From: Bryobacteraceae bacterium
GTDB lineage: Bacteria; Acidobacteriota; Terriglobia; Bryobacterales; Bryobacteraceae
NCBI GenBank assembly: GCA_025055455.1
Contig: JANWXD010000004.1
Coordinates: forward strand, 62,001-126,000
DNA: 64,000 nt
Direction of reading: 5' to 3'
Below, one piece after another: positions 8,859-17,631 of this stretch (within the stretch, counting starts at the first letter, position 1; each line of letters opens with the position of its first letter). Made by a program: the position numbers and the translations under genes. The notes under the pieces were generated by a model. The model saw only the letters and a list, made by a program, of their open reading frames with translations, was not told the DNA's origin and searched no databases.

Positions 8859-10115
8859 CTACACCAGCACGCGGGACACTTCCACCGGCGTGCGCGGGCC
8901 CCCCACCACCACGATGCCGCTCTCGGTGACGTGGTATTTCCTGCGGTCCTCCTCCAGGTCGTAGCCGATGACCGTGTCCGGCGGCACGACCACATTTTTG
9001 TCGAAGATCGCCCGGCGGATACGCGAGCGGCGGCCAATGTCGCAGTTGTCGAACAGGATCGAATCTTCCACCACGGCCCCCGCATGCACTCGCACCCAGC
9101 GGCCCAACACGCACCGCCGCACCAGGCCGCCCGAAAGAATGCAGCCGCCGGAGACGATGGAATCGATCGCCTCTCCGCGGCGCCCATCTTCGTCGAAAGT
9201 GAATTTAGCGGGCGGATCCGGGTAGCTGGCCGTGCGCAGCGGCCACTGGCGGTTGTACAGGTTCAGGGCGGGCACCACGGCGCGCAAATCCATCGCCGCC
9301 TCGTAGTAGGCGTCGATGGTTCCCACGTCGCGCCAGTACGGTTGGACTTCCGGCGGATCCCCTGGAATACGATTGGTCAGGAAGTTATAAGCGAACATCT
9401 CCGCCCGGCCGACGAGCGACGGAAGGATGTCGCGGCCGAAATCGTGGGAACTTTCCTCGCTTTCGGCATCGCGGCAGAGCTCCTCGACCAGCCGGTCCGC
9501 GTTGAAAATGTAATTTCCCATGGAGGCGTAGACCCGCTCCGGATCGCCCGGGATGGTGGGAGCGTCCGCCTTCTTTTCGTGGAAGCCCACGATCCGCCCG
9601 TCGCCATCCGCTTCGATCACGCCGAAATCGGTGGCGTAACGGCGCTCGACGGGAATGGCGGCCACGGTGACCTCGGCGCGCTTCTCGCAGTGGTACTCGA
9701 TCATGGCGCGAATGTTCATGCGGTAAATATGGTCGGCGCCGAAGATCACCACCAGGTCCGGATGCGCCTGTTCGATCAGGTTCAGGTTCTGGTAGATCGC
9801 ATCCGCGGTCCCGCGATACCAGGCTTCGTCAGCGGCGCGCATCTGGGCGGGCACGGGAATGATGAACTGGTCCTTCAAGAGACCGCTGAACTGCCAGCCG
9901 TCGCGCAGGTGCTGTAACAGCGACTGGCTCTTGAACTGGATCAGGACGTAGATCGAATAGATGCCGGAATTGATGAGGTTGCTCAGGACGAAATCGATGA
10001 TGCGGTACTTGCCTCCGAAAGGAACCGCCGGCTTGGCGCGCTCGCGCGTGAGCGGGTAAAGCCGTGTGCCTTTGCCCCCGGCCAGCACAAAGGCGAGCAC
10101 CCTGAGCTGTTGCAT
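8859..10115 (-). CDS. glgC: Glucose-1-phosphate adenylyltransferase
   Basis: ADP-glucose pyrophosphorylase (418 residues) that makes ADP-glucose from glucose-1-phosphate and ATP for glycogen synthesis. The N-terminal nucleotidyltransferase domain begins with LAGGKGTRLYPLTRERAKPA and PFGGKYRIIDF, which contain the ATP-binding and allosteric arginines and lysines. The C-terminal third is a left-handed beta-helix with hexapeptide-like repeats and ends in PVEVSRVLV. The ATG at 10115 was chosen over an upstream reading to 10178. It places the catalytic loop near residue 10 and is preceded by GGGAG on the minus strand. The neighbouring MFS gene is divergent, with about 145 bp between them. Confidence 0.95.
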   Translation of the reverse strand: MQQLRVLAFVLAGGKGTRLYPLTRERAKPAVPFGGKYRIIDFVLSNLINSGIYSIYVLIQFKSQSLLQHLRDGWQFSGLLKDQFIIPVPAQMRAADEAWYRGTADAIYQNLNLIEQAHPDLVVIFGADHIYRMNIRAMIEYHCEKRAEVTVAAIPVERRYATDFGVIEADGDGRIVGFHEKKADAPTIPGDPERVYASMGNYIFNADRLVEELCRDAESEESSHDFGRDILPSLVGRAEMFAYNFLTNRIPGDPPEVQPYWRDVGTIDAYYEAAMDLRAVVPALNLYNRQWPLRTASYPDPPAKFTFDEDGRRGEAIDSIVSGGCILSGGLVRRCVLGRWVRVHAGAVVEDSILFDNCDIGRRSRIRRAIFDKNVVVPPDTVIGYDLEEDRRKYHVTESGIVVVGGPRTPVEVSRVLV

Positions 10116-10261
10116 GTTGGAACTCCCAACACCAAAAAATGCGCCTGTGACATCCGCCCCATTATTGTGCCAGCGCAACGGGCGAGCCGCAAGAAAGCGC
10201 GGCGTGCGCCCGGCTCAGGGTGTGCTATGTTGTTCGCACGCTCTCAGGCACGGAGCGCGGC

Positions 10262-11539
10262 GTGGCGAGTCAGGATACGGCGTTTCTGGAACAACAGCCC
10301 CGGATCTCGCTGCGGGAGTCCCCGCAGCGATGGGCGCTGGCCGCGCTGCTCGTGTCGGCTACGGTCTTCTGCTACGCCCAGCGCGCGGCGCTCTCGGTGG
10401 CGGCGCCGTTCATGATGAAAGAACTCGGGCTGTCGCGGGCCGCCATGGGCGTCCTGCTGTCGGCCTTCTTCTGGTCGTACTCGCTCATGCAGGTGCCCGC
10501 GGGATGGTTCGTGGACCGCTTCGGCGTGCGACGCGCCTACGCGCTAGGCTTCGGCTTCTGGTCTCTGGCCTCGGCCGCCACCGCCTACGCCGCCAACCTG
10601 GCGCACCTGATCCTGGTGCGGATTCTGCTGGGAGTGGGCCAATCGGCTGCCTTTCCGGCCAGCGCCCGGGCCGTGGCCAACTGGTTTCCGGACCGCGAGC
10701 GCGGCACCGTCACCGGCCTGTACCTGATGGGAGTCCGGCTGGGGCAGGCTCTGATCTCGGCGGTGGGCGGGTTCTTCCTGGCGGCCCATGGCTGGAAGGC
10801 GTTCTTCCTGACCAGCGGACTCGTCCCCATGCTCTGGCTGGCCCCGTGGTGGCTGTTTTTGCGGCGCTGGGATTCCCCCGGGCGCGGCTCGCGCACGGCG
10901 CCCCTGCCGGCGGCGCGCACCGCGTCGTTCCTCGAAGGATGGGCGCTGCTCGGCCGCAAGACGGTGCTGGGAATTTTCCTCGGCTTTTTCGCTTTCGACT
11001 ACACCTGGTTTCTCTACGTCACGTGGTTGCCCGGCTACCTCGTCGAGGAGCGCAAATTCTCCAGCGCGGAGATGGGCATTTATAGTTCCATCCCCTTCCT
11101 GGTCATGTCAGTCGTCATTCTGGTGGCGGGCATGGCCAGCGACTGGCTGATCCGCCGCGGCTGGAGCGAGGTCGCCGTGCGCAAAGGATTCATCACCGCG
11201 GGCCTGACCATCGCCTGCCTGATCGTCCCCGCCGGATTGGTCGAGGACAAAATGACGGCGGTGTGGCTGCTCGGCGCTTCCCTGTGCGGTTTGGGCTTGT
11301 GCTCGCCGAACACGTGGACGTTGACGCAGGCGGTCTGCGGGAGGAACATCGTGGGCACGGTCTCCGGCATTCAGAACTTCGGCGGCAATCTCGGAGGCGT
11401 GCTCGCGCCCATGGTGACGGGCTTCATCGCGCACTCGACCGGATCGTTCGCCCTCGCCCTGGGACTGACGGGCTTGATCTGCCTCGGCGGAATCGCGTCC
11501 TATCTTTGGCTCGTTTCCGAGAGGGTGGAACTGCGATGA
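10262..11539 (+). CDS. MFS transporter, anion:cation symporter-like
   Basis: A major facilitator superfamily carrier of about 425 residues with 12 predicted hydrophobic segments. Family features are the loop 2-3 motif GWFVDRFGVRR (form of GxxxDxxGRR), the helix 4 stretch ILLGVGQSAAFPASARAVANWFP, and GTVTGLYLMG. This resembles the ACS subfamily (GudP/ExuT-like importers of organic anions such as sugar acids). The substrate cannot be read from the sequence. The GTG at 10262 has GGAG just upstream; an ATG at 10220 is a possible longer start. The stop codon overlaps the ATG of a wrecked small gene (ATGA). Confidence 0.85.
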   Translation: MASQDTAFLEQQPRISLRESPQRWALAALLVSATVFCYAQRAALSVAAPFMMKELGLSRAAMGVLLSAFFWSYSLMQVPAGWFVDRFGVRRAYALGFGFWSLASAATAYAANLAHLILVRILLGVGQSAAFPASARAVANWFPDRERGTVTGLYLMGVRLGQALISAVGGFFLAAHGWKAFFLTSGLVPMLWLAPWWLFLRRWDSPGRGSRTAPLPAARTASFLEGWALLGRKTVLGIFLGFFAFDYTWFLYVTWLPGYLVEERKFSSAEMGIYSSIPFLVMSVVILVAGMASDWLIRRGWSEVAVRKGFITAGLTIACLIVPAGLVEDKMTAVWLLGASLCGLGLCSPNTWTLTQAVCGRNIVGTVSGIQNFGGNLGGVLAPMVTGFIAHSTGSFALALGLTGLICLGGIASYLWLVSERVELR

Positions 11540-11627
11540 GGACCTTTTATGCGAGCCTTCTGTGTGTCAGCTCGTGAACCTGGGACCGAAGCCCTACCGC
11601 ACCCTGGTGATCGAATGGAAGGAGTGA
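11536..11627 (+). pseudogene. Remnant of a small secreted protein gene, internally deleted
   Basis: An ATG at 11536 overlaps the MFS stop as ATGA and has GAGGGTGG upstream, so it looks like a genuine coupled start. It encodes a signal-peptide-like beginning (MRTFYASLLCVSS) but stops at 11577. In another frame, from 11568, the bases read QLVNLGPKPYRTLVIEWKE then stop at 11625-11627. This looks like the last strands of a small cupin-type protein. I infer that the body of the gene was deleted near 11561-11570 and only its head and tail remain. The cupin assignment is a guess from the tail pattern. Confidence 0.4.
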
Positions 11628-11634
11628 AGCGCGC

Positions 11635-12588
11635 ATGCGGGACTTCCACACGGCGGCGGTGATCGGAACGGGGATGATGGGGCCCGGCATCGCCGTGACG
11701 TTGGCCTCCGGCGGAGTCGAGACGACCATCGTGAGCCGGACCGAAGAAGGTGCCGCGCGCGGGCTCGCCAAGGCGCGGGAGCAGGTGGCCTTTCTGGAGC
11801 GCCACGGCGTGATGGACCCGGCTGAGGCGGCGCGAGCGGCAGAACGGCTGCATGCGAGCGCCCAGTTGGAACGGGCCGTCCGCGGCGCCGACCTCGTGAT
11901 CGAATCCACCCCCGAGGAGATGACCTCGAAACAGGTCTTGTTCGCTACCCTGGAGGAGCTGGCGTCCGAGGCGGTACTGGCCTCCAACACGTCGAGTCTG
12001 AGCATCACGGCCCTCGCCAGCAAGTGCCGTCGGCGCGACCGCGTGCTGACGACCCATTTTTGGAACCCGCCGCACCTGATGCCGCTCGTCGAGATCGTAT
12101 GCGGCCGGGAGACCTCCCGGGAGGTTGCGGCGGCCGTGCGTTGCCTGCTGCTTCAGTGCGGCAAGACGCCGGTCATGGTCAAACAGGACCGGCCGGGCCA
12201 GCTCGGCAACCGGTTGCAGATGGCGTTGTGGCGCGAAGCCGTGCATATCGTCGCCGAAGGGATCGCGGATCCCGAGGATGTGGATCTGGCGGCGAAGACG
12301 GGCTTCGGGCTCCGGCTGCCGGTCTACGGAATCTTCGAGCACGCCGACGGGGTCGGGCTCGACCTGGTGCACGCGGTCATGGACTACACGGCCCGGGATC
12401 TGTACAATCAGCCGCAGGCGCCGCCGCTGCTGAAGCAAAAGGTGGAGGCGGGCCAGCTCGGCGTCAAGACCGGCTGCGGGTTTTACGACTGGTCCGAGAA
12501 AAGCTTCGCCGACGTGGCGGCCCGGCGCGACCAATTCCTGGTCGAATTTCTGCGCTCACGCCGGCGACGAGGCGGCGACGGGAGCTGA
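11635..12588 (+). CDS. 3-hydroxyacyl-CoA dehydrogenase family protein
   Basis: NAD-dependent dehydrogenase, 317 residues, of the 3-hydroxyacyl-CoA / L-gulonate / carnitine dehydrogenase group. The Rossmann motif is AAVIGTGMMGPGIAVTLASGG near residues 7-27. The mid-domain has LVIESTPEEM and SNTSSLSITALA. The catalytic His-Glu region shows THFWNPPHLMPLVEIV, and the C-terminal domain contains VMVKQDRPGQLGNRLQMALWREA. The HFWNP variant and the stand-alone size point to oxidation of small hydroxy acids rather than a fatty-acid multienzyme. Start ATG at 11635 follows an AAGGAG. The 3' end overlaps the end of ftsH by 33 bp (convergent). Confidence 0.87.
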   Translation: MRDFHTAAVIGTGMMGPGIAVTLASGGVETTIVSRTEEGAARGLAKAREQVAFLERHGVMDPAEAARAAERLHASAQLERAVRGADLVIESTPEEMTSKQVLFATLEELASEAVLASNTSSLSITALASKCRRRDRVLTTHFWNPPHLMPLVEIVCGRETSREVAAAVRCLLLQCGKTPVMVKQDRPGQLGNRLQMALWREAVHIVAEGIADPEDVDLAAKTGFGLRLPVYGIFEHADGVGLDLVHAVMDYTARDLYNQPQAPPLLKQKVEAGQLGVKTGCGFYDWSEKSFADVAARRDQFLVEFLRSRRRRGGDGS

Positions 12589-14415
12589 GACGAGCGCCCG
12601 CAACTCCTGCGCGTCCAGCGTCTCCTTTTCGAGCAGGCGCGCCACCACGCGCTCCAGATCGGGCCGGCGCGTGGCCAGGATCCGCTTGACCTTGGCGTAG
12701 AGCCCGTCCAGGATCGCCCGCACCTCGTCGTCAATCATTTCGGCCGTCCGCTCGCTGTAGTTGCGCTCTTCGAATTGGAAGGGCCCCTTGAGGAACTGCG
12801 ACGCCAGCGGGTTGCCGTAGGTGAGATGGCCGAGCCGCTCGCTCATGCCAAAACGGGTGACCATCTGGCGGGCGAGCTCCGTGGCCCGGTGCAAATCGTC
12901 GGCGGCGCCCGTGGAGACCTCGCCGTCGTAGACGATGTCCTCGGCAGCGCGGCCGCCGAGCATCACCGCGATCTGGTCCTCGAGCTGCGGCCGCGTCATG
13001 AGATAGCGCTCCTGTGTCGGCAGTTGGAGCATGTGTCCGAGCGCGCCGACGGTGCGGGGGATGATGGAGAGCCGGTGCACCGGGTCGGCGTGAGGAAGCG
13101 ACAGGGCGACCAGCGCGTGACCGGCCTCGTGGTAAGCCACACGCCGCTTCTCGGCGTCCGTCATGACACGGCTCTTCTTTTCCAGACCGAGCATGACGCG
13201 ATCGATCGCCTCTTCGAAGTCGCGCATCTCGACCCGTTCGGCGCCGCGGCGCGCCGCCAGAAGCGCCGCTTCGTTGGCGATGTTGGCCAGGTCCGCGCCG
13301 ACCATGCCCGGCGTGCGGGCGGCGATTTTATGCAAGTCGACGTCCGGGGCCAGCTTGAGCTTGCGCGCGTGAACGGCCAGGATGGCCTCGCGGCCCTGCA
13401 AGTCCGGCCGATCGATGACCACCTGCCGGTCGAAGCGCCCGGCGCGAAGCAGCGCCGGGTCTAGGACCTCGGGGGTGTTGGTGGCGCCCATGATGATGAC
13501 GCCTTTGGAGGAATCGAAGCCATCCATCTCGACGAGCAACTGGTTGAGCGTCTGCTCGCGCTCATCGTGACTCATAATCAGACCCCGGCCGGCGGACCGG
13601 GACTTTCCAATGGCGTCGAGTTCGTCAATGAAAACGATGCACGGAGCTTTCTGTTTGGCTTGTTCGAAGAGGTCCCGCACGCGGGCAGCGCCGAGCCCCA
13701 CGAACATCTCAACGAATTCCGAACCGGAGATCGAAAAGAAGGGCACCTTCGCCTCGCCGGCCACGGCGCGGGCCAGCAGAGTTTTGCCCGTGCCCGGAGG
13801 CCCCACCAGCAGCACCCCTTTCGGAATGCGCCCGCCGAGTCTTTGGTATTTCTGCGGGTTCTTGAGGAAATCCACGATCTCTTGCAGTTCGGCCTTGGCC
13901 TCGTCGATGCCGGCCACGTCGGCGAAAGTGACCTCGATGCGGCTGGAGTCGTCGTAGATTTTGGCGCGGTTGCGGCCGAAGCTCAACGGTCCCGCTCCCT
14001 GCGCCATCCGGCGCATGCCGTAACCCCAAATCAACCCCAACACGAGCAGCGGCAGCAGCCAAACCAAAAACAGCTCCGTCCACCAGGAGCGCACTTCGAT
14101 CCGACCGCTCAGATCCACGCCGCGCCCCTCTAGTTCCTTGATCAAGGCGGTTTCGTCGATTCCGGGCAGTCGCGTGGCGGCGATCAGCTCCCGCTTGCGG
14201 CGGCTGGGGTCGCTCTTGAGCGCCCCGACAAACTCCCGTTCGGTGACATGGACGGCGGTGACCCGCCCGGCTCGAACCTCGCTCCAGAACTGGCTGTAGG
14301 AGACACGGCGGGGGGCCGGCGTGGCGATGGCCGCCTGGAAGAAGTACAGCGCTAGAGCCGCGGCCACCACATAGGCCAGAGAAAACATCCACTGCTGCTT
14401 GCGCAACCGATCCAT
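12556..14415 (-). CDS. ftsH: ATP-dependent zinc metalloprotease FtsH
   Basis: Membrane-anchored AAA protease, 619 residues. Two N-terminal hydrophobic segments (about residues 10-28 and 113-130) flank a periplasmic domain. The AAA module has Walker A GPPGTGKT near residue 205, Walker [13 protein letters not shown], the pore stretch [20 protein letters not shown] and an arginine-finger segment RAGRFDRQV. The zinc-protease motif HEAGH is at residues 429-433. It degrades unneeded membrane and regulatory proteins. The ATG at 14415 has AGGGG upstream; an in-frame ATG at 14481 adds 22 poorly conserved residues. hsp20 lies upstream on the same strand (84 bp gap), which suggests a shared protein-quality role. 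Confidence 0.96.
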   Translation of the reverse strand: MDRLRKQQWMFSLAYVVAAALALYFFQAAIATPAPRRVSYSQFWSEVRAGRVTAVHVTEREFVGALKSDPSRRKRELIAATRLPGIDETALIKELEGRGVDLSGRIEVRSWWTELFLVWLLPLLVLGLIWGYGMRRMAQGAGPLSFGRNRAKIYDDSSRIEVTFADVAGIDEAKAELQEIVDFLKNPQKYQRLGGRIPKGVLLVGPPGTGKTLLARAVAGEAKVPFFSISGSEFVEMFVGLGAARVRDLFEQAKQKAPCIVFIDELDAIGKSRSAGRGLIMSHDEREQTLNQLLVEMDGFDSSKGVIIMGATNTPEVLDPALLRAGRFDRQVVIDRPDLQGREAILAVHARKLKLAPDVDLHKIAARTPGMVGADLANIANEAALLAARRGAERVEMRDFEEAIDRVMLGLEKKSRVMTDAEKRRVAYHEAGHALVALSLPHADPVHRLSIIPRTVGALGHMLQLPTQERYLMTRPQLEDQIAVMLGGRAAEDIVYDGEVSTGAADDLHRATELARQMVTRFGMSERLGHLTYGNPLASQFLKGPFQFEERNYSERTAEMIDDEVRAILDGLYAKVKRILATRRPDLERVVARLLEKETLDAQELRALVSAPVAASSPA

Positions 14416-14499
14416 AACCCCTGGCGCGGCCTCCCAAGAAGAAATAATGCGCCTTGCCTGCGCCCGAAGGCAAGCAGACAAGGCGCCAGCCGACCGGTA

Positions 14500-14976
14500 T
14501 TACGCGGCGATGGCCTTCCGCTCCTCGCCCGCGGTGATCTGGATGTGGCGCGGCTTCATGGCCTCCGCCACGGGGATGGTGACCTCCAGGATGCCGTTGC
14601 TCAACCGGCAGCTCAGTTTGTCGAGGTTGAGCCCATTGGGCAGATCCACGGTGCGATAGAACCGCCCGTAGGGCAGCCAGACCGAGCTGTACCGGCTGGT
14701 GCTCATCCCCTCAGGGGCCTTCCGCTCGCCCTCGATGGTGAGCTGGTTGCCCTGGAGCGTGACTTTCACATCCTTCTCGTCCACCCCGGGCAGCACCACC
14801 CGCAGCTTCAAATGGTCGTCGGTCCAGTATGACTCCACCGCGGGGCTGAACGTCCACTCGGCCGCTTCCACCGTCCGCGGCGCGAAGGAGAAAAAGTTCT
14901 CGAACAACTGATCCACGGAACGACGGAAGTGATCCAGGGTCTGACGGATGTCAGTTTCAATCACGCTGTGTACCAT
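14500..14976 (-). CDS. Small heat shock protein, Hsp20/alpha-crystallin family
   Basis: A 158-residue holdase chaperone. An N-terminal arm (residues 1-45) leads to the alpha-crystallin domain (about 46-140) containing LKLRVVLPGVDEKDVKVTLQGN, the loop with YGRFYRTVDLP, and the beta-strand signature LSCRLSNGILEVTIPV. A short tail with RHIQI replaces the usual IXI motif. Start ATG at 14976 is preceded by a very strong Shine-Dalgarno (AAGGAGGTG, plus-strand 14985-14992). Two stable hairpins lie in the leader, described separately. ftsH follows downstream on the same strand. Confidence 0.93.
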   Translation of the reverse strand: MVHSVIETDIRQTLDHFRRSVDQLFENFFSFAPRTVEAAEWTFSPAVESYWTDDHLKLRVVLPGVDEKDVKVTLQGNQLTIEGERKAPEGMSTSRYSSVWLPYGRFYRTVDLPNGLNLDKLSCRLSNGILEVTIPVAEAMKPRHIQITAGEERKAIAA

Positions 14977-15009
14977 CCCACTTCACCTCCTTGGAACACG
15001 TGGATTTCG

Positions 15010-15051
15010 GGCGGGCCGAAGCCCGCCGGGAAGGGCCTCTCGGCGCCTTCC
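15010..15051 (-). promoter_or_regulatory. Two tandem hairpins in the 5' leader of hsp20
   Basis: On the transcribed (minus) strand two stem-loops follow one another just upstream of the hsp20 ribosome binding site. The nearer one, 15010-15027, is a perfect 7-bp stem with a UUCG loop closed by C-G (GGCGGGC UUCG GCCCGCC). The farther one, 15029-15051, has nine base pairs with one bulged base and a GAGA loop. Neither includes the Shine-Dalgarno itself. They could stabilise the mRNA or take part in a thermosensor structure. A terminator is unlikely because no U-tract follows. The pairing is seen directly; the function is inferred. Confidence 0.5.
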
Positions 15052-15281
15052 ACTCGATGATGATGCAGCAGCCCGGAGAAAGGTTACAGGTATCGGCGCA
15101 GAAAATCTTATAGCATCAAGCTCATCACGATTGGACGGTATCCTGTTGATGGAGAGAGGCCTTGAGCCAAAACACCGGGAGAGGAGCGTAAAAATCGCGC
15201 GAAGCCGGAAAATCTTTCTCGGTTCTTAAAACTTGGCTATCGGCGTCCGGATGAGGGCTTGGCAGAGTGGGTCCGAGGAGT

Positions 15282-15500
15282 GAGTCCGCAGTTGCTGCTC
15301 ATTGGCGATGAAGCCGAGTTTACCTGGCGCAAGTGGCTGACGTTCAACGCGTTGTGCCGGATTGCCGAATCCTAACCCAAGGCACGGTAAAGGCTGATCT
15401 GTCACGGCTGCTGCACAAGACGGGTTTGCGGAACCGGTATCAACTGGCGGTCTACGGGAGCAGGTATCTAAGCCAACCATCCGGCGAGAACGGCGACTTT
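15282..15500 (+). pseudogene. Decayed LuxR-type response regulator fragment
   Basis: The plus strand reads VSPQLLLIGDEAEF from a GTG at 15282, resembling the first strand of a receiver domain. After a stop and a frame change it reads LTQGTVKADLSRLLHKTGLR, followed by NRYQLAVYG. The latter matches the recognition helix of LuxR/NarL helix-turn-helix proteins. Most of the receiver domain is missing and the two pieces are in different frames, so this is a dead gene. The rest of the 14977-15568 spacer holds the hsp20 leader and nothing else that I recognise. Confidence 0.55.
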
Positions 15501-15568
15501 CGAGTAGCCGGACCCTGGGGTCTTCCCCGGGCGGGTGACCGAGCCACGCGCTGGTGCCGTTGAACGCC

Positions 15569-17074
15569 TTAACCGGAATTCCAGTCCAGCACGACGCGAA
15601 CGAACGTCCGCAAGGGCATGCCGGTGGGGCCTTTGGCTAGGTGTGGTTTACTCTCCTCGAGCCAAGCGGTCCCGGCGATATCCAAATGCACCCAGGGCGT
15701 CGTTTCGACGAACTCCTTCAGAAACATAGCAGCCGTGATGGCGCCGCCCCAGCGGTTGCCGACGTTGGGAATGTCGGCGAACGGGCTTTTGAGCATATCT
15801 TTGTAATCCTCGTCGAGGGGCATCGGCCAAATCTTCTCCCCCTCGCGCCGGGCGGCGGCCAATACTCTGTTCAGGAGCTGCTCGTCGTTGGTGAACGCTC
15901 CGGCGTTGACGTGGCCCAGGGCGACGACGATCGCCCCCGTCAGCGTAGCGGCATCGAGCAAGTGCGTGCACCCGAGGCGCTTGGCATACGTGATGGCGTC
16001 GGCCAGAATCAGCCGGCCTTCGGCGTCGGTGTTCAGTACCTCGACGGTTTTGCCCGAAAGCGACGTGACGATATCGCCGGGGCGCTGAGCACGGCCACCG
16101 GGCATGTTCTCGACGGCGGGCACGAAGCCGGTCACCCGCACGGGCGGTTTCAATTGGGCGATGGCCCGCATCGCGCCGATCACCGCCGCGCCGCCGGCCA
16201 TGTCGTACTTCATTTTCTCCATTCCCTCGGAGGGTTTGATCGAAATACCGCCCGTGTCAAAGGTCACACCCTTGCCGAGCAGCCCTAGGTGCGCACCCCC
16301 TGGGGTGGGGCTTTCGGGGCGATAATCGAGCACGATCAGGGCCGGTGGCTCGCTACTGCCCTGGGCGACGCCCAACAGAAGGCCCATACCAAGCTGCTTC
16401 ATCCGGCTGGCGTCCAATACTTCGCACTCCAAACCGTATTCGGAGGCCACTTGGCGGGCCCGCTCCGCCAAAACGGTGGGCGTCAGGCGATTGGCCGGCT
16501 CACTGACCAGATCGCGCGCGTAGTTCTGCGCCTCGGCAATGACACGTCCGCGCTCCAGGGCCTCCTGAGCGGCTGGCCTGGCCTCGGAGACCACAAAATG
16601 GACCTGTTCGACTTGCTTGCGTTCGCTTTTGTCGGTCTTGTAGCGGTCGGGTTCGTAGTCGCCCAGAAGGATACCCTCGACAGCGGCTGCGACGTTCTCC
16701 GGGTCGGCGAGCTCCGGATCGAGCAAAAGGAAGGCCACGCTGCGCGCCCCTTTGCTTTTCAGCGTGCGCAGGGCCGCTCCGGCGACTTTTCGAAGCTCGC
16801 TCGAACCAAAGTTCTCGCGCTTGCCGCCGCCCACGACCAGAAGCCGAGAGACTTTGAGCTCCGGCGGGCGGTGCAACAGCGCCGCTTCGAGCGTCTTTCC
16901 GCGAAATTCTCCGCTGCGGAAAAGCTCGTCGAGCCAGTTCCGCGTGAGCGTATTGATACGGGCGGCGGTGGCGGGCTCGATCGGCGCTTCTGGGCTCGTG
17001 CGCTCCCACACTACCACCGCGGCGGCGTCCGCCTCCAAGTCTTCCAAACGTTGCCTCAGCAGTTGGATTTGCAT
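15569..17074 (-). CDS. pepA: Cytosol (leucyl) aminopeptidase
   Basis: M17-family zinc/manganese aminopeptidase, 501 residues, which removes N-terminal residues from peptides in the cytoplasm. The catalytic domain shows the conserved LLGKGVTFDTGGISIKPS, KYDMAGGAAVIGAM and the signature NTDAEGRL, which together supply the metal-binding Asp, Glu and Lys residues. The N-terminal macro-like domain is normal in length. Some relatives also bind DNA; nothing here distinguishes this. The gene follows smpB on the same strand with an 11 bp gap, so the two are probably cotranscribed. Confidence 0.95.
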   Translation of the reverse strand: MQIQLLRQRLEDLEADAAAVVVWERTSPEAPIEPATAARINTLTRNWLDELFRSGEFRGKTLEAALLHRPPELKVSRLLVVGGGKRENFGSSELRKVAGAALRTLKSKGARSVAFLLLDPELADPENVAAAVEGILLGDYEPDRYKTDKSERKQVEQVHFVVSEARPAAQEALERGRVIAEAQNYARDLVSEPANRLTPTVLAERARQVASEYGLECEVLDASRMKQLGMGLLLGVAQGSSEPPALIVLDYRPESPTPGGAHLGLLGKGVTFDTGGISIKPSEGMEKMKYDMAGGAAVIGAMRAIAQLKPPVRVTGFVPAVENMPGGRAQRPGDIVTSLSGKTVEVLNTDAEGRLILADAITYAKRLGCTHLLDAATLTGAIVVALGHVNAGAFTNDEQLLNRVLAAARREGEKIWPMPLDEDYKDMLKSPFADIPNVGNRWGGAITAAMFLKEFVETTPWVHLDIAGTAWLEESKPHLAKGPTGMPLRTFVRVVLDWNSG

Positions 17075-17085
17075 CGGAAGGTGTC

Positions 17086-17550
17086 CTACAGTTTGGTTTT
17101 GTGCGCCATCGCCGCGCGAGCCTCGGCTTGCTCGGCGCGCTTTCTTTCGGCCTCCCGCTTGTCGTGCAGCTTCTTACCTTTCGCCAGGGCGAGCTCGCAC
17201 TTGATCCGCCCGTTCTTCAAGTAAACCTTCGTGGGAATGAGCGTTAGGCCTTTTTCCCGGGTCTTGCCAAGCAGCCGGTCAATCTCCCGGCGGTGTAAGA
17301 GGAGCTTGCGCCGCCGTAGGGGGTCGTGGTTCTGGCGATTGCCGTGGGAGTAGGGGCTGATGTGCGCGTTCACCAGCCAAGCCTCATTGTTGACCACCTC
17401 GGCGTAGCTATCCCGGAGCTGGATCTTGCCGGCGCGGGCCGACTTGACCTCCGTGCCGGTCAGCACCATGCCCGCCTCGAAGCGCTCGAGCAGGTGGTAG
17501 TTGTGGCTCGCGCTGCGGTTGTCACACAGGATTTTGATGCCGGAGTTCAC
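17086..17550 (-). CDS. smpB: SsrA-binding protein
   Basis: A 154-residue RNA-binding protein that delivers tmRNA to stalled ribosomes (trans-translation). Hallmarks are the N-terminal [47 protein letters not shown], and the basic C-terminal tail rich in Lys/Arg that folds in the mRNA channel. Length and order match the family. Start is ATG at 17550. The tmRNA gene is not recognisable in this window. The secretin gene is divergent, with an 81 bp spacer holding the promoters for both directions. Confidence 0.96.
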   Translation of the reverse strand: MNSGIKILCDNRSASHNYHLLERFEAGMVLTGTEVKSARAGKIQLRDSYAEVVNNEAWLVNAHISPYSHGNRQNHDPLRRRKLLLHRREIDRLLGKTREKGLTLIPTKVYLKNGRIKCELALAKGKKLHDKREAERKRAEQAEARAAMAHKTKL

Positions 17551-17631
17551 CGGTGCGATCCACGCGCTTGCACGATCCCAAGCCTTGCGCCGTCAAAGAG
17601 TTGTGTGACGCGCAGGGCTCAGGACACACCC

